The notes: generated from the letters alone by a model not told the origin. A stretch of DNA of 52,313 nt from Candidatus Anaerobiospirillum pullistercoris (GCA_019114785.1 DXEV01000032.1:1-52313); one strand, 5' to 3'. Counted from the first letter of the stretch, positions 1 through 10,566 are shown. Translations and numbers: made by a program.

Positions 1-1666
1 GCACATCTTTACGCAGTGCTTTTACGGTGCAACGAGCAATGATCTGACCACCAATGGCAGCTTGGATCGCAATATCGAACATCTGGCGTGGGATCAGCTC
101 TTTCATCTTTTCCACTAAGGCACGACCACGCGACTGGGCGATCGAGCGGTGCACAATAATGGCTAAGGCATCCACACGCTCTTGAGCAATGAGGATATCC
201 ACACGCACTAGATCGCCTCGCTCAAAGCGCTTGAAGCTGTAATCTAAGGAGGCATAACCACGCGAGACCGACTTTAGACGGTCAAAGAAGTCGAGCACCA
301 CCTCACTCATTGGCAGCTCATAGGTTAAAGCCACTTGATCAGCGTGATAGACCATAGAAGTCTGCACACCACGCTTTTCTTGGCACAGAGTCATGACTGC
401 ACCCACGTAATCGCTTGGCATTAACATACGGCACTCAGCAATTGGCTCACGGATCTCAGCGATATTACTGATTGGAGGCAAAGCCGATGGACTGTCGATA
501 TGAATGATCTCACCAGAGGTCAGTAAGATCTCATAAATCACAGTTGGTGCGGTAGTGATCAGATTTAAATTGTACTCACGCTCTAAACGCTCTTGGATGA
601 TCTCCATGTGGAGCATACCTAAGAAGCCGCAACGGAAGCCGAAGCCTAAAGCGGTCGAATTTTCAGGCTCGAAGAAGAGCGAAGCATCGTTTAACGAGAG
701 CTTATCTAAGGCATCACGGAAAGCATTGTAATCGTCGGTATCCACAGGGAACATACCGGCATAAACCTGAGGCTTAGCTTTCTTAAAGCCAGGCAGCGGC
801 TCAGCAGCTTCATTACGGGCATGGGTAATGGTATCGCCCACTGGTGCACCGTGAATGGTCTTAATGCCGCACACCACCCAGCCTACTTCACCACAGTTGA
901 GCACAGGCACATCCACACGCTTTGGTGTAGAAATACCTAAACGCTCCACTTCCCAAGTCTGGTTGGTGCTCATGACCTTGATCTTATCGCCCTTACGCAG
1001 CGTACCGTTTTTCACGCGCACTAAGGACACCACACCCAGATAGTCATCAAAATAGGAGTCGATGATCAGAGCCTGTAATGGAGCCTCAGGATCGCCTTGA
1101 GGAGCTGGAATGGTTTGCACTAAGCGCTCCAGCACGTCGATCACACCTACACCGGTCTTAGCCGAGCAACGGCAAGCATCATGAGCCTCTAAGCCCACAA
1201 TGTCTTCAATTTCAAAAATAACCTTTTCTGGATCGGCTGCTGGCAGATCAATCTTATTTAAGACAGGGATCACCTCAAGATTGAGGTCGATAGCTTGATA
1301 GCAATTAGCCAGAGTCTGGGCTTCTACGCCTTGACCGGCGTCCACCACCAGCAAAGCGCCCTCGCAAGCAAAGAGGGAGCGCGACACCTCATAGGAGAAG
1401 TCGACGTGGCCTGGGGTATCAATGAAGTTAAGCTCGTAGGTCTTACCGTCTTGGGCCTTGTACTTTAAGGTCACAGCCTGAGCTTTAATGGTGATACCAC
1501 GCTCGCGCTCAATATCCATGGAGTCGAGGACTTGAGCCTGCATCTCACGAGCGGTCAGACCGCCGCATTCTTGAATAAAGCGATCGGATAAGGTCGACTT
1601 ACCATGATCAATGTGAGCAATAATCGAGAAATTACGAACTAAAGTTTGGTCAAAAGAGTCTGCCAT
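1..1666 (-). CDS. lepA: Elongation factor 4 (LepA), partial; C-terminus lies beyond the window start
   Basis: Minus-strand translation from ATG at 1666 reads [32 protein letters not shown]...[19 protein letters not shown]...[14 protein letters not shown], a translational GTPase of LepA type. Missing from the ORF track because it runs off the edge. Confidence 0.95.
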   Translation of the reverse strand, partial: MADSFDQTLVRNFSIIAHIDHGKSTLSDRFIQECGGLTAREMQAQVLDSMDIERERGITIKAQAVTLKYKAQDGKTYELNFIDTPGHVDFSYEVSRSLFACEGALLVVDAGQGVEAQTLANCYQAIDLNLEVIPVLNKIDLPAADPEKVIFEIEDIVGLEAHDACRCSAKTGVGVIDVLERLVQTIPAPQGDPEAPLQALIIDSYFDDYLGVVSLVRVKNGTLRKGDKIKVMSTNQTWEVERLGISTPKRVDVPVLNCGEVGWVVCGIKTIHGAPVGDTITHARNEAAEPLPGFKKAKPQVYAGMFPVDTDDYNAFRDALDKLSLNDASLFFEPENSTALGFGFRCGFLGMLHMEIIQERLEREYNLNLITTAPTVIYEILLTSGEIIHIDSPSALPPISNIAEIREPIAECRMLMPSDYVGAVMTLCQEKRGVQTSMVYHADQVALTYELPMSEVVLDFFDRLKSVSRGYASLDYSFKRFERGDLVRVDILIAQERVDALAIIVHRSIAQSRGRALVEKMKELIPRQMFDIAIQAAIGGQIIARCTVKALRKDV

Positions 1667-1747
1667 ACCAATCCTAAAAACAAAGAAAATCCGAGCTAAG
1701 TAACCACCATCAGCAAATAGCCAAGGAGTTCCTTGGCCTAAACACAT

Positions 1748-2488
1748 CTAAGCACGAATTAAATTGTGCTCTCGTCCTGCACCAATAGTAGAAGGCACAT
1801 CCTTAAACCGCACATAGTGATCAAGTGGAAAAGCACGGAACATACGCAGCTCGTTGTAGCAAAGCAGGCCTAACAAATAATCAGATGGCAACCGCACTGG
1901 ATAGCCAAGCTCTAGTAAACGCTCACAAGCACGTCGTGTGACCACATACATAGTTGTATAAATCAGCACACGCCGCTGATTGTGGATAGCGTCTATGGTT
2001 GGGTTATGCATACCGAGGCGCTGGAAATAGTACCTTTTATCAGGGCCAAAGTAGTACTTATGCGAAAAAGGCAAATTCTTAATGCCTTTATGCGAAGAAA
2101 AATGCACAACATCCCACGGCTCAGTGATCTTGTCTAGATTTTCTAGAGCCAATATCGTATCTGGGTGAGGATCAACATCATCCTCTAAGATCACAGCACG
2201 ATCTAATCCAGAATCGAGAATGTGTTGATATAGGCGCAAATGGGAGAAGGCACAGCCAAACTCTCCAGGAGTCAAGCTATTTTTTACAATTACTTTACGC
2301 CCTGCACGCAAAGGCAACACCACCTCATCTTGATGCAGACATTGTTTCTCTTGGTCAGGGGTGAGCTCACGACCATTGGTAGCCTCAAAGAACTCAAAAC
2401 TTATCCCTAAATTATTTAGAGAAGTGGTCATGCTCTCACGTCGATCTTGAGCCGACGGCATATTAATCACAAAGCACTTTGGAATCAT
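1748..2488 (-). CDS. Glycosyltransferase family 25 (LPS/lipooligosaccharide biosynthesis type)
   Basis: ORF 246 aa; CFVINMPSAQDRRESMTTSL N-terminus and AVILEDDVDPHPD acidic motif typical of GT25. Confidence 0.85.
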   Translation of the reverse strand: MIPKCFVINMPSAQDRRESMTTSLNNLGISFEFFEATNGRELTPDQEKQCLHQDEVVLPLRAGRKVIVKNSLTPGEFGCAFSHLRLYQHILDSGLDRAVILEDDVDPHPDTILALENLDKITEPWDVVHFSSHKGIKNLPFSHKYYFGPDKRYYFQRLGMHNPTIDAIHNQRRVLIYTTMYVVTRRACERLLELGYPVRLPSDYLLGLLCYNELRMFRAFPLDHYVRFKDVPSTIGAGREHNLIRA

Positions 2489-2706
2489 TACCCTCTCCCA
2501 AGAGCAAACATACCTTTACTTACGCAATAGCGCTAACCACCAAAAGTTACATACCAGATGCTCTCACAAGACCCCTGATGTTCCTTTTGTCATCAGACTC
2601 TGACGCGAGGAATGGTTAGCAAGAAAACGTCATTTTCTGACGCTGTCTACCGCCTCACCTTGTTAAGCAAGCGCTTATTTTACCCGATTTAATGCGCTTT
2701 GATATG

Positions 2707-4101
2707 CTATTCGGCGATTTTGGTGAGCACAAACTCCGCCAAGGTCACTGGCACCTCACCAACCACGGCATACTCATGGCGCATGGTATTCTTGCGCACA
2801 ATACTGATCGAGCCATTGCTCAATACTGGGTAGAAAGTGGTGCTGCGCTGATTACGATAGACCCTAAAAGAAGTCAGGCCGTCCGTAAACTCTTGGTAAA
2901 AGCACTGAGTTCCACCTTGGTTAAACTGACCACTAGCAATGATGGTATAGACAGAAGGAATATTGAGCTCAGGCCATGCCTTTAATGGCTCGCCATCTTT
3001 CTTCTTAGCCGCTTGTGACTCAGAGGCAGAAACCGTAGCACCTGCACTTACTGTTGGGCTTGGTAGCACCAACTCTAACGCCGCCTGATCCTTACCAGCT
3101 TCAGCAGCACGTGCTGCCTCTTCTATAGCAGCAGGCTTAGCCGCACGAACATCATCCGATAATGCTGACCAACTGTGCGTATTTCCTGCAGCCATAACTG
3201 GATGCTCTTGCCCCAGCCATCCTTCCTGCTGACTTTGCTCTATACGATCAAAAATGGAATCACTGATTGGAAAGTCCACACCGACGACAATACGGCTATC
3301 CATCGTGGTCAAACGCGACACAATGCCACCCTTAGGATCAATCACCGAAAGCTCCACAGGGAAGTCAGACTCATCTTCTTTGGCTATCAAAAAGGAATAG
3401 CGCAGTCCCTCTTGAGGAATCAAACGCAGCAAACTCACACGCTTGCCCATCACACGGGTACGGCCGGTGAGCACACAAGAGTAATTCTTGAGCTCCTTAT
3501 CTGAGCCAAAGATGTGATCCCAAATTAAGGTTGGATGCCAAGCCAGAGGTAATGGGGTGTTGGCATTATTGGCATAATCAAAGCCCTTACCTTCACGTAA
3601 AGCATAGCCTTTGATATCACCATTCAGACTTTGCCACAGCACATAGTGGGAGCCATTCTCACCTATGCTTTGCAGTGCAATATAAGGGGCAATACCGTTG
3701 GCATTGGAGTGCAAGATCACTGATTGGGTATTGGCGTTCAGCACGCGCTCACGAGTCTCATTAAAAGAGCTAATGCACGAGGAAATAGCACTATCAGCTA
3801 CCCCTACAAGCGGAGCTCTTTCTGACTCCTGTCCTTGTTTTTGGCCCTGCCCCTGTCCAGAGGCATCGCCAGCCCCACTCTCTGTTGCAGTGCTGTTTTC
3901 TGTATCTGACTGAGCTGTCTGAGCTACCCCTTGATCAGCAGCAATATTCGACTCTGCTGCTCCCTGAGCAGTAGATGCAACTTGGTCATTGGCTGCCACT
4001 GGTGCGGCTTGTACGTCCAAGGACACCACAAAAGAGCCAAGACACAAAGTGCTAAAAGTAAAAGCTAGGGCAGAGCAAAGAGAAGTGCGCGAAAAAGCCA
4101 T
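2707..4101 (-). CDS. rseB: Sigma-E factor regulatory protein RseB/MucB family
   Basis: Signal peptide, position directly downstream of rseA, MucB/RseB-like domain (SVILHSNANG...LRLIPQEGLRYSFLIAKEDESDFPVELSVIDPKG). Confidence 0.85.
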   Translation of the reverse strand: MAFSRTSLCSALAFTFSTLCLGSFVVSLDVQAAPVAANDQVASTAQGAAESNIAADQGVAQTAQSDTENSTATESGAGDASGQGQGQKQGQESERAPLVGVADSAISSCISSFNETRERVLNANTQSVILHSNANGIAPYIALQSIGENGSHYVLWQSLNGDIKGYALREGKGFDYANNANTPLPLAWHPTLIWDHIFGSDKELKNYSCVLTGRTRVMGKRVSLLRLIPQEGLRYSFLIAKEDESDFPVELSVIDPKGGIVSRLTTMDSRIVVGVDFPISDSIFDRIEQSQQEGWLGQEHPVMAAGNTHSWSALSDDVRAAKPAAIEEAARAAEAGKDQAALELVLPSPTVSAGATVSASESQAAKKKDGEPLKAWPELNIPSVYTIIASGQFNQGGTQCFYQEFTDGLTSFRVYRNQRSTTFYPVLSNGSISIVRKNTMRHEYAVVGEVPVTLAEFVLTKIAE

Positions 4102-4141
4102 ACTTCGATCCCCTCGAAAAATTCTTTGCCCTAATAATACA

Positions 4142-4166
4142 AAAGGATCCCATAGGGGATCCTTTG
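4142..4166 (-). terminator. Hairpin with T-rich tail on the minus strand between rseA and rseB
   Basis: AAAGGATCCC-ATAG-GGGATCCTTT stem; minus strand continues TTTTGTATTATT. Confidence 0.5.
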
Positions 4167-4231
4167 TTGAAGCAAAATTAAGGAAGCAGCTGAGCCTCTT
4201 AAGGCTAACAGCTGGCAGCTAACAGCTATGA

Positions 4232-5113
4232 TTAGCGATTAGCGGCTGTGTCGAGCACATAACCTTGGACATACATGTTGATGCGCTCTAACTCCTCTTG
4301 CTGCTTGCGCTCTAAGTCGCTTTGATATGCCTCTTTGCCATTTAAGTTAGGCTCAGGCATCTGCTTTAAATTCATCAGCACTTCATTGTCGCTGTTCTGA
4401 TAGCTAGCCAACGACAGACCACTTACTGGGCCCACGTTAGTAGCAATAGTAGAAGCAGGCTCACTGATCACTGGATCAGCTGCATTGTAGGTCTGCAGAC
4501 CCACAATCGCTACCACAGCCACAGAAGCTGCAATGGCCACTTGTGAAGTGAACATCGCAAGACGCTTCATGGAGAAGAACTGGCGTAACTGTGACCCCAT
4601 ATGCTCACGCTGCGCACGACTCTGCACCATAACCGTTTCCTGAGCTGATGCAGCCTCATTGGCTACGCTCATGACGCGTTGCTTGCTGGCATTGCGCTTT
4701 TGCAGCAATGCAGGCAGCTCCTCATCATGCTGCTCAGCATATTGCTCGCATGGTGGTACCCATGCAAACTCACGCTCGTTACGGTAAGCGGCAGCAGATT
4801 TGTCAGCACCAGCTACTGCACTTACGCTCTGGGCATCTGAAGTAGCAAAAGCACATGGCTCCATCGTCTCGTGTTCAAGACGAGCCATAACCTTGTCTGC
4901 AAAGTTCAGATCGACCTTAGCAGGTAATTCGCCACGTAAAGCACTGCCGATCAACGACCAGTTCTTTAAGTGTGCTTTGACCTCATCAGAGGCGAGTAAG
5001 GCACGATCTCCTTCCGCTTGCTGATGGCTTTGTCCATCAAAAAGCTCCGAGACGTGCATAAGATGCTCGTATTTTTTTGATGACAGGTGTTGCATACAAT
5101 GCTCCAAACTCAA
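4232..5113 (-). CDS. rseA: Anti-sigma-E factor RseA
   Basis: N-terminal RseA domain (YEHLMHVSELFDGQ...LKNWSLIGSALRGELP), one TM segment (VAIAASVAVVAIVGL), overlaps the rpoE stop by 4 nt if the TTG at 5113 is the start (an ATG at 5095 is the alternative). Confidence 0.85.
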   Translation of the reverse strand: MSLEHCMQHLSSKKYEHLMHVSELFDGQSHQQAEGDRALLASDEVKAHLKNWSLIGSALRGELPAKVDLNFADKVMARLEHETMEPCAFATSDAQSVSAVAGADKSAAAYRNEREFAWVPPCEQYAEQHDEELPALLQKRNASKQRVMSVANEAASAQETVMVQSRAQREHMGSQLRQFFSMKRLAMFTSQVAIAASVAVVAIVGLQTYNAADPVISEPASTIATNVGPVSGLSLASYQNSDNEVLMNLKQMPEPNLNGKEAYQSDLERKQQEELERINMYVQGYVLDTAANR

Positions 5114-5718
5114 AGGCCTTTAGAAAACTGTGCCATTCTCTCCTCTATAAACTGTCTCGCTCTAAAGATACGAGAGCGCACGGTGCCGATCGGGGTGTGC
5201 ATCACCGCCGCGATCTCCTCATAGGACATCTCTTCGACCTCGCGCAAAATCATGGCACGTTTTAAGTCAGCTGGAAGCTCATCCAAAGCTTGCTCGATGA
5301 CCTGTTGCAACTCCTCGGACTCGATCAAGGCATCAGGCGTTTCATGGGTAACAAGTAGGCCCCTTACATCTTGCTGATTATCAAAATCGGGATCATCAAT
5401 ATCCACGGTATAACGCCGTTTCTGATTGTGCTCTAAGAACGACTTGGCAGTATTGCTGACAATTCTATACAGCCAAGTATAAAAAGAGCTATCACCCCGA
5501 AAGTTATTCAGCGCCCGATAAGCGCGGATGAACGCTTCCTGTGCTACGTCATTAGCATCTACGTAGTTACCTACGAATTTAAAGGCAAGATCACAAACCT
5601 TATGTTGGTAACGCAGCACTAAGATGTTGTAGGCTTCTTTGTCGCCTTGCTGCACCCGCTTGACGATCTCGTTATCGCTATCGCTAGCAGCAACTGTATC
5701 CTCTACAGGTGTACTCAT
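5110..5718 (-). CDS. rpoE: RNA polymerase sigma factor RpoE (sigma-E)
   Basis: ECF sigma sequence (DKEAYNILVLRYQHKVCDLAFKFVGNYVDANDVAQEAFIRAYRALNNFRGDSSFYTWLYRIVSNTAKSFLE...LPADLKRAMILREVEEMSYEEIA). Start set at ATG 5718; the ORF extends to 5733. Confidence 0.93.
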   Translation of the reverse strand: MSTPVEDTVAASDSDNEIVKRVQQGDKEAYNILVLRYQHKVCDLAFKFVGNYVDANDVAQEAFIRAYRALNNFRGDSSFYTWLYRIVSNTAKSFLEHNQKRRYTVDIDDPDFDNQQDVRGLLVTHETPDALIESEELQQVIEQALDELPADLKRAMILREVEEMSYEEIAAVMHTPIGTVRSRIFRARQFIEERMAQFSKGL

Positions 5719-5750
5719 ACTCAGATCCAACATCTCTTATGGTTTATCAG

Positions 5751-5778
5751 TTAGACGCCCCTTAAATTCTAAAGTTCC
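5751..5778 (-). promoter_or_regulatory. Putative sigma-E-dependent promoter of rpoE (autoregulation)
   Basis: Minus strand GGAACTT (5778-5772), 16-nt spacer, TCTAA (5755-5751), matching the sigma-E consensus. Confidence 0.75.
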
Positions 5779-6862
5779 GTAGTCACAGCTTATCAGGCTA
5801 CGTATGAACTCTCCCAAGAAGGCATCTTGTTCCACAATTTAGGGAACTCCCACACAGCGGCAAAGCGCTAAAAATCTAGATTTGCGGCACCACAGGCACC
5901 ACATTTTTCCAAGTTCACTTTCTCCCACCAGAAAAAGGCGCAAAACGTAACTATGATCACAATTTGCGCAAAAGGCAACACAAGGCAAGAGTAACGCTAA
6001 AGCCCGCTGTGACGCCAAATTACGCTGTTTGTAAGCCCCTCGCACCAAAACTGAGTTCGATACAAAATATTTTGCACACAAACTTGTCTGACAAGGCAGC
6101 AAGCTACGCCTATATTTAGGCTATTTCAGGACAATGCTCTAGCTATTACTTGTCTGACACTTGCAGCTTTTGCAAGACCTTAAACCGCGAATAGCAATAG
6201 CTCACATCGGACAGCTAAGGATAGGCCATAGTTAGGCCCAGAGATCTTAGCAGAGCACGCCACAAAAGCGAAAAGACCTTTGCACTGACATCAACCAATA
6301 TGACGCCGAGAGTAATCTAAATCAGATTCCATAGCACGAGCTTAGCTTAATCCGACTATTTAGAAATTACGCACCAAGATTGTGCATAAAATGTGGGCAA
6401 AAATGTGAAGTTTGATGGTGTATTTTCGGCATATGCTTGCAAGTTCTTGCAAATCTATCGCCATGGAGTACGATCAGATTTGTGCACTAAAAGACAGCAA
6501 TATGAGGTATCAAGGCATAAATTGGCTCACTACCAAATAAAACGCCCTAATCCGATAAATAAGCCTCACATCTTGCTTTGTCTTAAAAGTGCAAAGACGA
6601 ACAAACGCTGTGCGCGACGCTGAATACGCCCCATACGCGCTAAAATTTCTGTCTCTAGGCCTCAAAATAACCTCAGTTCATAGGCAAGTTATTAAGGCCT
6701 GTAGCCTACCTCTCTTACTTTTTGTACTTTTGCTGCTTGCCTTCTTCCTGCGAACAGCTTCATGTATTAAGGCAAAGATTTTGAGAGTAAGGACTTTAGA
6801 CTAGATCTCTGCTAAGAGCTGCACTTATCACAACTCTTAGGCTTCCATTTAGGGCTCGAATT

Positions 6863-8491
6863 ATGGATTACATCACAGACTGCTTGATCATCGGTAGTGG
6901 TGCGGCTGGCCTCACCTTGGCCTTAGGTATTGCAAAGAAGGCAAAAGTAATTGTGCTCTCCAAGGCCGATGCTTGTGCCGGTTCCACCAACTATGCCCAA
7001 GGTGGTATCGCAGGTGTATATAACATCAAAGACGATCAAGACTCCATTGAAGCCCACATTAAAGACACCTGCATTGCTGGTTCTTTCATCTGTGATGAGA
7101 AGGTCGTGCGTTATGTTGCTGAGCACGCTCACGACTCCATTCAGTGGCTGATCGATGCTGGTGTGCCTTTTGATATGAAAGAAGAGCCAGCTCAAGCTGA
7201 CCAGTCCCCTTACCATTTACACCGCGAAGGTGGTCACTCCCATCGCCGTATTTTCCACGCCGAAGATCACACCGGCCGTTCGATCCAAGAGACCTTAGTA
7301 GCTCGCGCTAAGGAAAATCCAAACATCACCATCTTAGAAGATCGTTACGCCATCGATCTCATCACCACCAAGAAGTTAGGTCTGCCAGGCAATCGCGTAC
7401 TAGGTGCATACGTCCTCAATGAAAAGAGCGATCACGTCGAAACCATCAAGGCTCGCTTTGTGGCTCTGTGCACTGGTGGTGCTTCTAAAGTCTACCAATA
7501 CACTTGCAACCCAGAGGTCAGCTCGGGTGACGGTATCGCTATGGCTTGGCGTGCAGGTTGCCGTGTGGCCAATATGGAGTTCAATCAATTCCACCCAACC
7601 ACTCTCTACAATGCAGCCGATCGTAACTTCCTCTTAACTGAGGCCTTACGTGGTGAGGGCGCAACCTTAGAGCGCAAGGATGGCACCAGATTCATGCCAG
7701 AGTATGACGAGCGCTGTGAATTGGCTCCTCGTGACATCGTTGCTCGTGCTATCGACCACGAGATGAAGAAGACTGGTGCTGACTGCATGTACCTCAATAT
7801 CAGCCACAAGCCAGCTGAGTTCGTGAAAAAGCACTTCCCTACTATTTACGAGCGCTGCTTAAAGGTTGGTATCGACATTACCAAGCAGCCAATCCCTATC
7901 GTGCCAGCCGCCCACTTCACCTGTGGTGGTGTGATGGTAGATAACAAGGCCCGTACAGACATCGATGGCCTCTACGCTATCGGCGAGGTAGCCTACACTG
8001 GTCTGCATGGTGCCAACCGTCTGGCTTCCAACTCCCTCTTAGAGTGCGTGGTCTACGGTCAAGCCGCTGCCAAGAATATCCTCAAGCACTTAGATGATGA
8101 CGATACCGAGGAGTTTGAGGCCCAAGCTATCCCAGCATGGGATGAAAGCCGCGTCACCGATGCCGATGAGGAAGTGGTGATCACCCACAACTGGCATGAG
8201 CTCCGCTTAATGATGTGGGACTATGTGGGTATCGTTCGTACCAACAAGCGCTTAGAGCGTGCTATGCACCGCATCAACCTCTTAAAGCGTGAGGTCAATG
8301 AGTTCTACTCCAACTTCAAGGTCAGCAAGAACCTGCTGGAGCTGCGTAACTTGCTGCAAGTAGCTGAGATCATTGTGCGCTCGGCCCAAGCCCGCCATGA
8401 GTCACGTGGTCTGCACTACTCTTTGGATTACCCAAAGACTCTTGAGCATAGCGGCCCAACTGTTCTGTCCAAGGACGACATCAAGGATTAA
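6863..8491 (+). CDS. nadB: L-aspartate oxidase
   Basis: FAD-binding N-terminus ([46 protein letters not shown]), [19 protein letters not shown], divergent to rpoE as in many gammaproteobacteria. Confidence 0.95.
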   Translation: MDYITDCLIIGSGAAGLTLALGIAKKAKVIVLSKADACAGSTNYAQGGIAGVYNIKDDQDSIEAHIKDTCIAGSFICDEKVVRYVAEHAHDSIQWLIDAGVPFDMKEEPAQADQSPYHLHREGGHSHRRIFHAEDHTGRSIQETLVARAKENPNITILEDRYAIDLITTKKLGLPGNRVLGAYVLNEKSDHVETIKARFVALCTGGASKVYQYTCNPEVSSGDGIAMAWRAGCRVANMEFNQFHPTTLYNAADRNFLLTEALRGEGATLERKDGTRFMPEYDERCELAPRDIVARAIDHEMKKTGADCMYLNISHKPAEFVKKHFPTIYERCLKVGIDITKQPIPIVPAAHFTCGGVMVDNKARTDIDGLYAIGEVAYTGLHGANRLASNSLLECVVYGQAAAKNILKHLDDDDTEEFEAQAIPAWDESRVTDADEEVVITHNWHELRLMMWDYVGIVRTNKRLERAMHRINLLKREVNEFYSNFKVSKNLLELRNLLQVAEIIVRSAQARHESRGLHYSLDYPKTLEHSGPTVLSKDDIKD

Positions 8492-8596
8492 ATCCCTAAG
8501 ATATTAGCCCCATAGCCCACAGGGCTAAGAGCATCCAACGGAAGATCACAGGGCAGCCCCTGCGATCTTCCTTGGAGCATCTTAGAGCTCTACACA

Positions 8597-8649
8597 GGAG
8601 GCGGCGCTTCCTCCCTGAAGTGAGTTTGGGATCTCCGCGCCGATTTTAG
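8597..8649 (+). promoter_or_regulatory. Structured 53-nt leader of rfbA (see findings)
   Basis: GGAGG followed by CGGCGC...GCGCCG and ATTTTAG-ATG; no Shine-Dalgarno close to the ATG. Confidence 0.5.
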
Positions 8650-9537
8650 ATGAAAGGAATCCTACTCGCCGGAGGACGTGGTACACGCCTCTACCCTCTT
8701 ACCAAATCCACATCCAAACAGCTCTTACCGGTATACGACAAACCCATGATCTATTACCCCTTGTCGACCTTAATGCTGTTTGGCATTCGCGAGATCTTAG
8801 TGATCTCTACCCCTCATGATCTCCCTCACATTAAGCACCTGCTAGGCAGTGGTGCTCAGTTTGGTCTGTCTCTGAGCTACGCTATCCAAGAACAACCAGA
8901 GGGCATAGCCCAAGCTCTGGTCATTGGCGCGAACTTTATTGGCACGGACAATGTCTGCCTGATTTTAGGTGACAATATCTTCTACATGGGAGAGCAATAC
9001 CACCAATTCCTCTCTGCTGTTCATCGCGATGAGGGCTCTAAAGCCACCATCTTTGCCTACCACGTATCTAACCCTCAGCGTTTTGGTGTAATTGAATTTA
9101 ACGAGCACTTAGAGGCCATCTCCATTGAAGAAAAGCCGCAAAATCCTAAGTCTAACTTCGTGTCTGTAGGACTATATTTCTACCCTAGCGACGTAGTGGC
9201 TAAAGCCCGCACTTTAAAGAAATCTGCACGCGGCGAATATGAGATCACCGATCTCAACAACCTCTATCTGCAAGAGCAGCGCTTAAACGTGGTTCCTATG
9301 CGGCGCGGTAATGCGTGGCTAGACGCCGGAACACCTGACAGTCTGATGGACTCTAGTATCTTTGTGCAGATCATTGAAAAGCGCCAAGGACTTAAGATCG
9401 CCTGCTTAGAGGAGATCGCTTACTATCAGGGCTTTATCAGCCGTGAACAACTACAGCACCTCACGCAAGAACTCAGTGCTGGTGCCTACAAAGACTACCT
9501 ACAGAAGGTTTTGGACGATGCGCACGAGATTTACTAA
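8650..9537 (+). CDS. rfbA: Glucose-1-phosphate thymidylyltransferase
   Basis: MKGILLAGGRGTRLYPLTKSTSKQLLPVYDKPMIYYPLSTLMLFGIREILVIS, RfbA/RmlA signature. Confidence 0.96.
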   Translation: MKGILLAGGRGTRLYPLTKSTSKQLLPVYDKPMIYYPLSTLMLFGIREILVISTPHDLPHIKHLLGSGAQFGLSLSYAIQEQPEGIAQALVIGANFIGTDNVCLILGDNIFYMGEQYHQFLSAVHRDEGSKATIFAYHVSNPQRFGVIEFNEHLEAISIEEKPQNPKSNFVSVGLYFYPSDVVAKARTLKKSARGEYEITDLNNLYLQEQRLNVVPMRRGNAWLDAGTPDSLMDSSIFVQIIEKRQGLKIACLEEIAYYQGFISREQLQHLTQELSAGAYKDYLQKVLDDAHEIY

Positions 9538-10078
9538 TCTTGAGATCTCAGGGGTCATCTTAGTGGAGCCTCAGATCTTTGGTGACGAGCGTGGCTACTT
9601 CATGGAAAGCTACAATCAAGCCGAATTTCAGGCTCACGGCATTACCGCCAACTTCGTGCAAGATAATCAGTCCAGCTCCTGTTATGGTGTGATCCGTGGT
9701 CTTCACTGCCAAAAACCACCTTTTGCACAAGACAAGCTGATCCGTGTGCTCTGGGGCCAGATCCTCGATGTGGTCGTTGATGCGCGCCTTGACAGCCCTA
9801 CTTACGGCCAACACCTAACCGCAAAGCTATCCAGTGACAACCAACATCAGCTCTTTATTCCTAAAGGCTGCTTACACGGCTTTGCCGTGCTTTCTGAGCA
9901 TGCAGTAATTGCTTATAAATGCGATCAGTTCTATCACCCTGAGGCCGAGCTGACAGTGCGCTATGATGACCCTGCACTTAATATTGCTTGGCCTATTCCC
10001 GACTCCAAACGCATCCTCTCTACCAAGGATCGCAATGCCACCCTCACTCTCGAGGAACTCAACTTGTCTTCAGACTAA
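9518..10078 (+). CDS. rfbC: dTDP-4-dehydrorhamnose 3,5-epimerase
   Basis: From ATG 9518: MRTRFTNLEISGVILVEPQIFGDERGYFMESYNQAEF...GVIRGLHCQKPPFAQDKLIRVLWGQILDVVVD. Overlaps the rfbA end. Confidence 0.95.
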   Translation: MRTRFTNLEISGVILVEPQIFGDERGYFMESYNQAEFQAHGITANFVQDNQSSSCYGVIRGLHCQKPPFAQDKLIRVLWGQILDVVVDARLDSPTYGQHLTAKLSSDNQHQLFIPKGCLHGFAVLSEHAVIAYKCDQFYHPEAELTVRYDDPALNIAWPIPDSKRILSTKDRNATLTLEELNLSSD

Positions 10079-10188
10079 AGCCAAGGCTAAGACCAAGACT
10101 AGGACTTACTCCAGCCCCAAAATAACTACGGCGCAAGGCTGGTAAAGCTAATTAACGCCTCACCTGCACTTGCGCCGCAATTGCTAAA

Positions 10189-10210
10189 GAGTGCTAACAC
10201 TCTTTGCCCA
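10189..10210. terminator. Perfect 8-bp hairpin AAAGAGTG-CTAA-CACTCTTT between convergent rfbC and trxA
   Basis: Inverted repeat seen directly; convergent context. Confidence 0.5.
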
Positions 10211-10236
10211 TTTCACTTGCTATGGGTTAGCAAGTC

Positions 10237-10566
10237 TTAGCTATTAAGGGAGCTTTTAATAAAGGCCTTGAGATCATCCTTAGAGATGGCACCGATGTGT
10301 TGACCCACCATGTTGCCACCATTGAACACTAATAAAGTTGGGATGCTCATCACCTTCCACTGAGTAGCAACAGCCTGATGCTCATCAATGTTCAGCTTGC
10401 AGATCTTGACATCATCCTGTTCATCAGCCAGCTCGTCTAAGATTGGGCCGACCATACGGCAAGGGCCACACCAAGGGGCCCAGAAATCAAGCAGTACAGG
10501 CTTATCAGACTTGAGAACCTCAGACTCAAAAGTATCATCAGAAAGATGTACAATCTTGTCGCTCAT
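10237..10566 (-). CDS. trxA: Thioredoxin
   Basis: FWAPWCGPCRMVGPILDELADE and SIPTLLVFNGG, 109 aa. Confidence 0.95.
   Translation of the reverse strand: MSDKIVHLSDDTFESEVLKSDKPVLLDFWAPWCGPCRMVGPILDELADEQDDVKICKLNIDEHQAVATQWKVMSIPTLLVFNGGNMVGQHIGAISKDDLKAFIKSSLNS

Noticed and set aside
855-1043. Plus-strand 62-aa ORF inside lepA
   Set aside because: Antisense to a strongly conserved coding region; no recognizable protein features.
2692-4222. Several plus-strand ORFs opposite rseB
   Set aside because: Shadow ORFs antisense to a clear CDS.
6393-6804. Small plus ORFs upstream of nadB
   Set aside because: Low-complexity composition, no good ribosome site, no similarity recognised.
10095-10145. 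TTACTCCAGCC...GCAAGGC similarity to 51746-51770
   Set aside because: Only about 11-12 nt shared and the flanks do not align; not enough to call a repeat.
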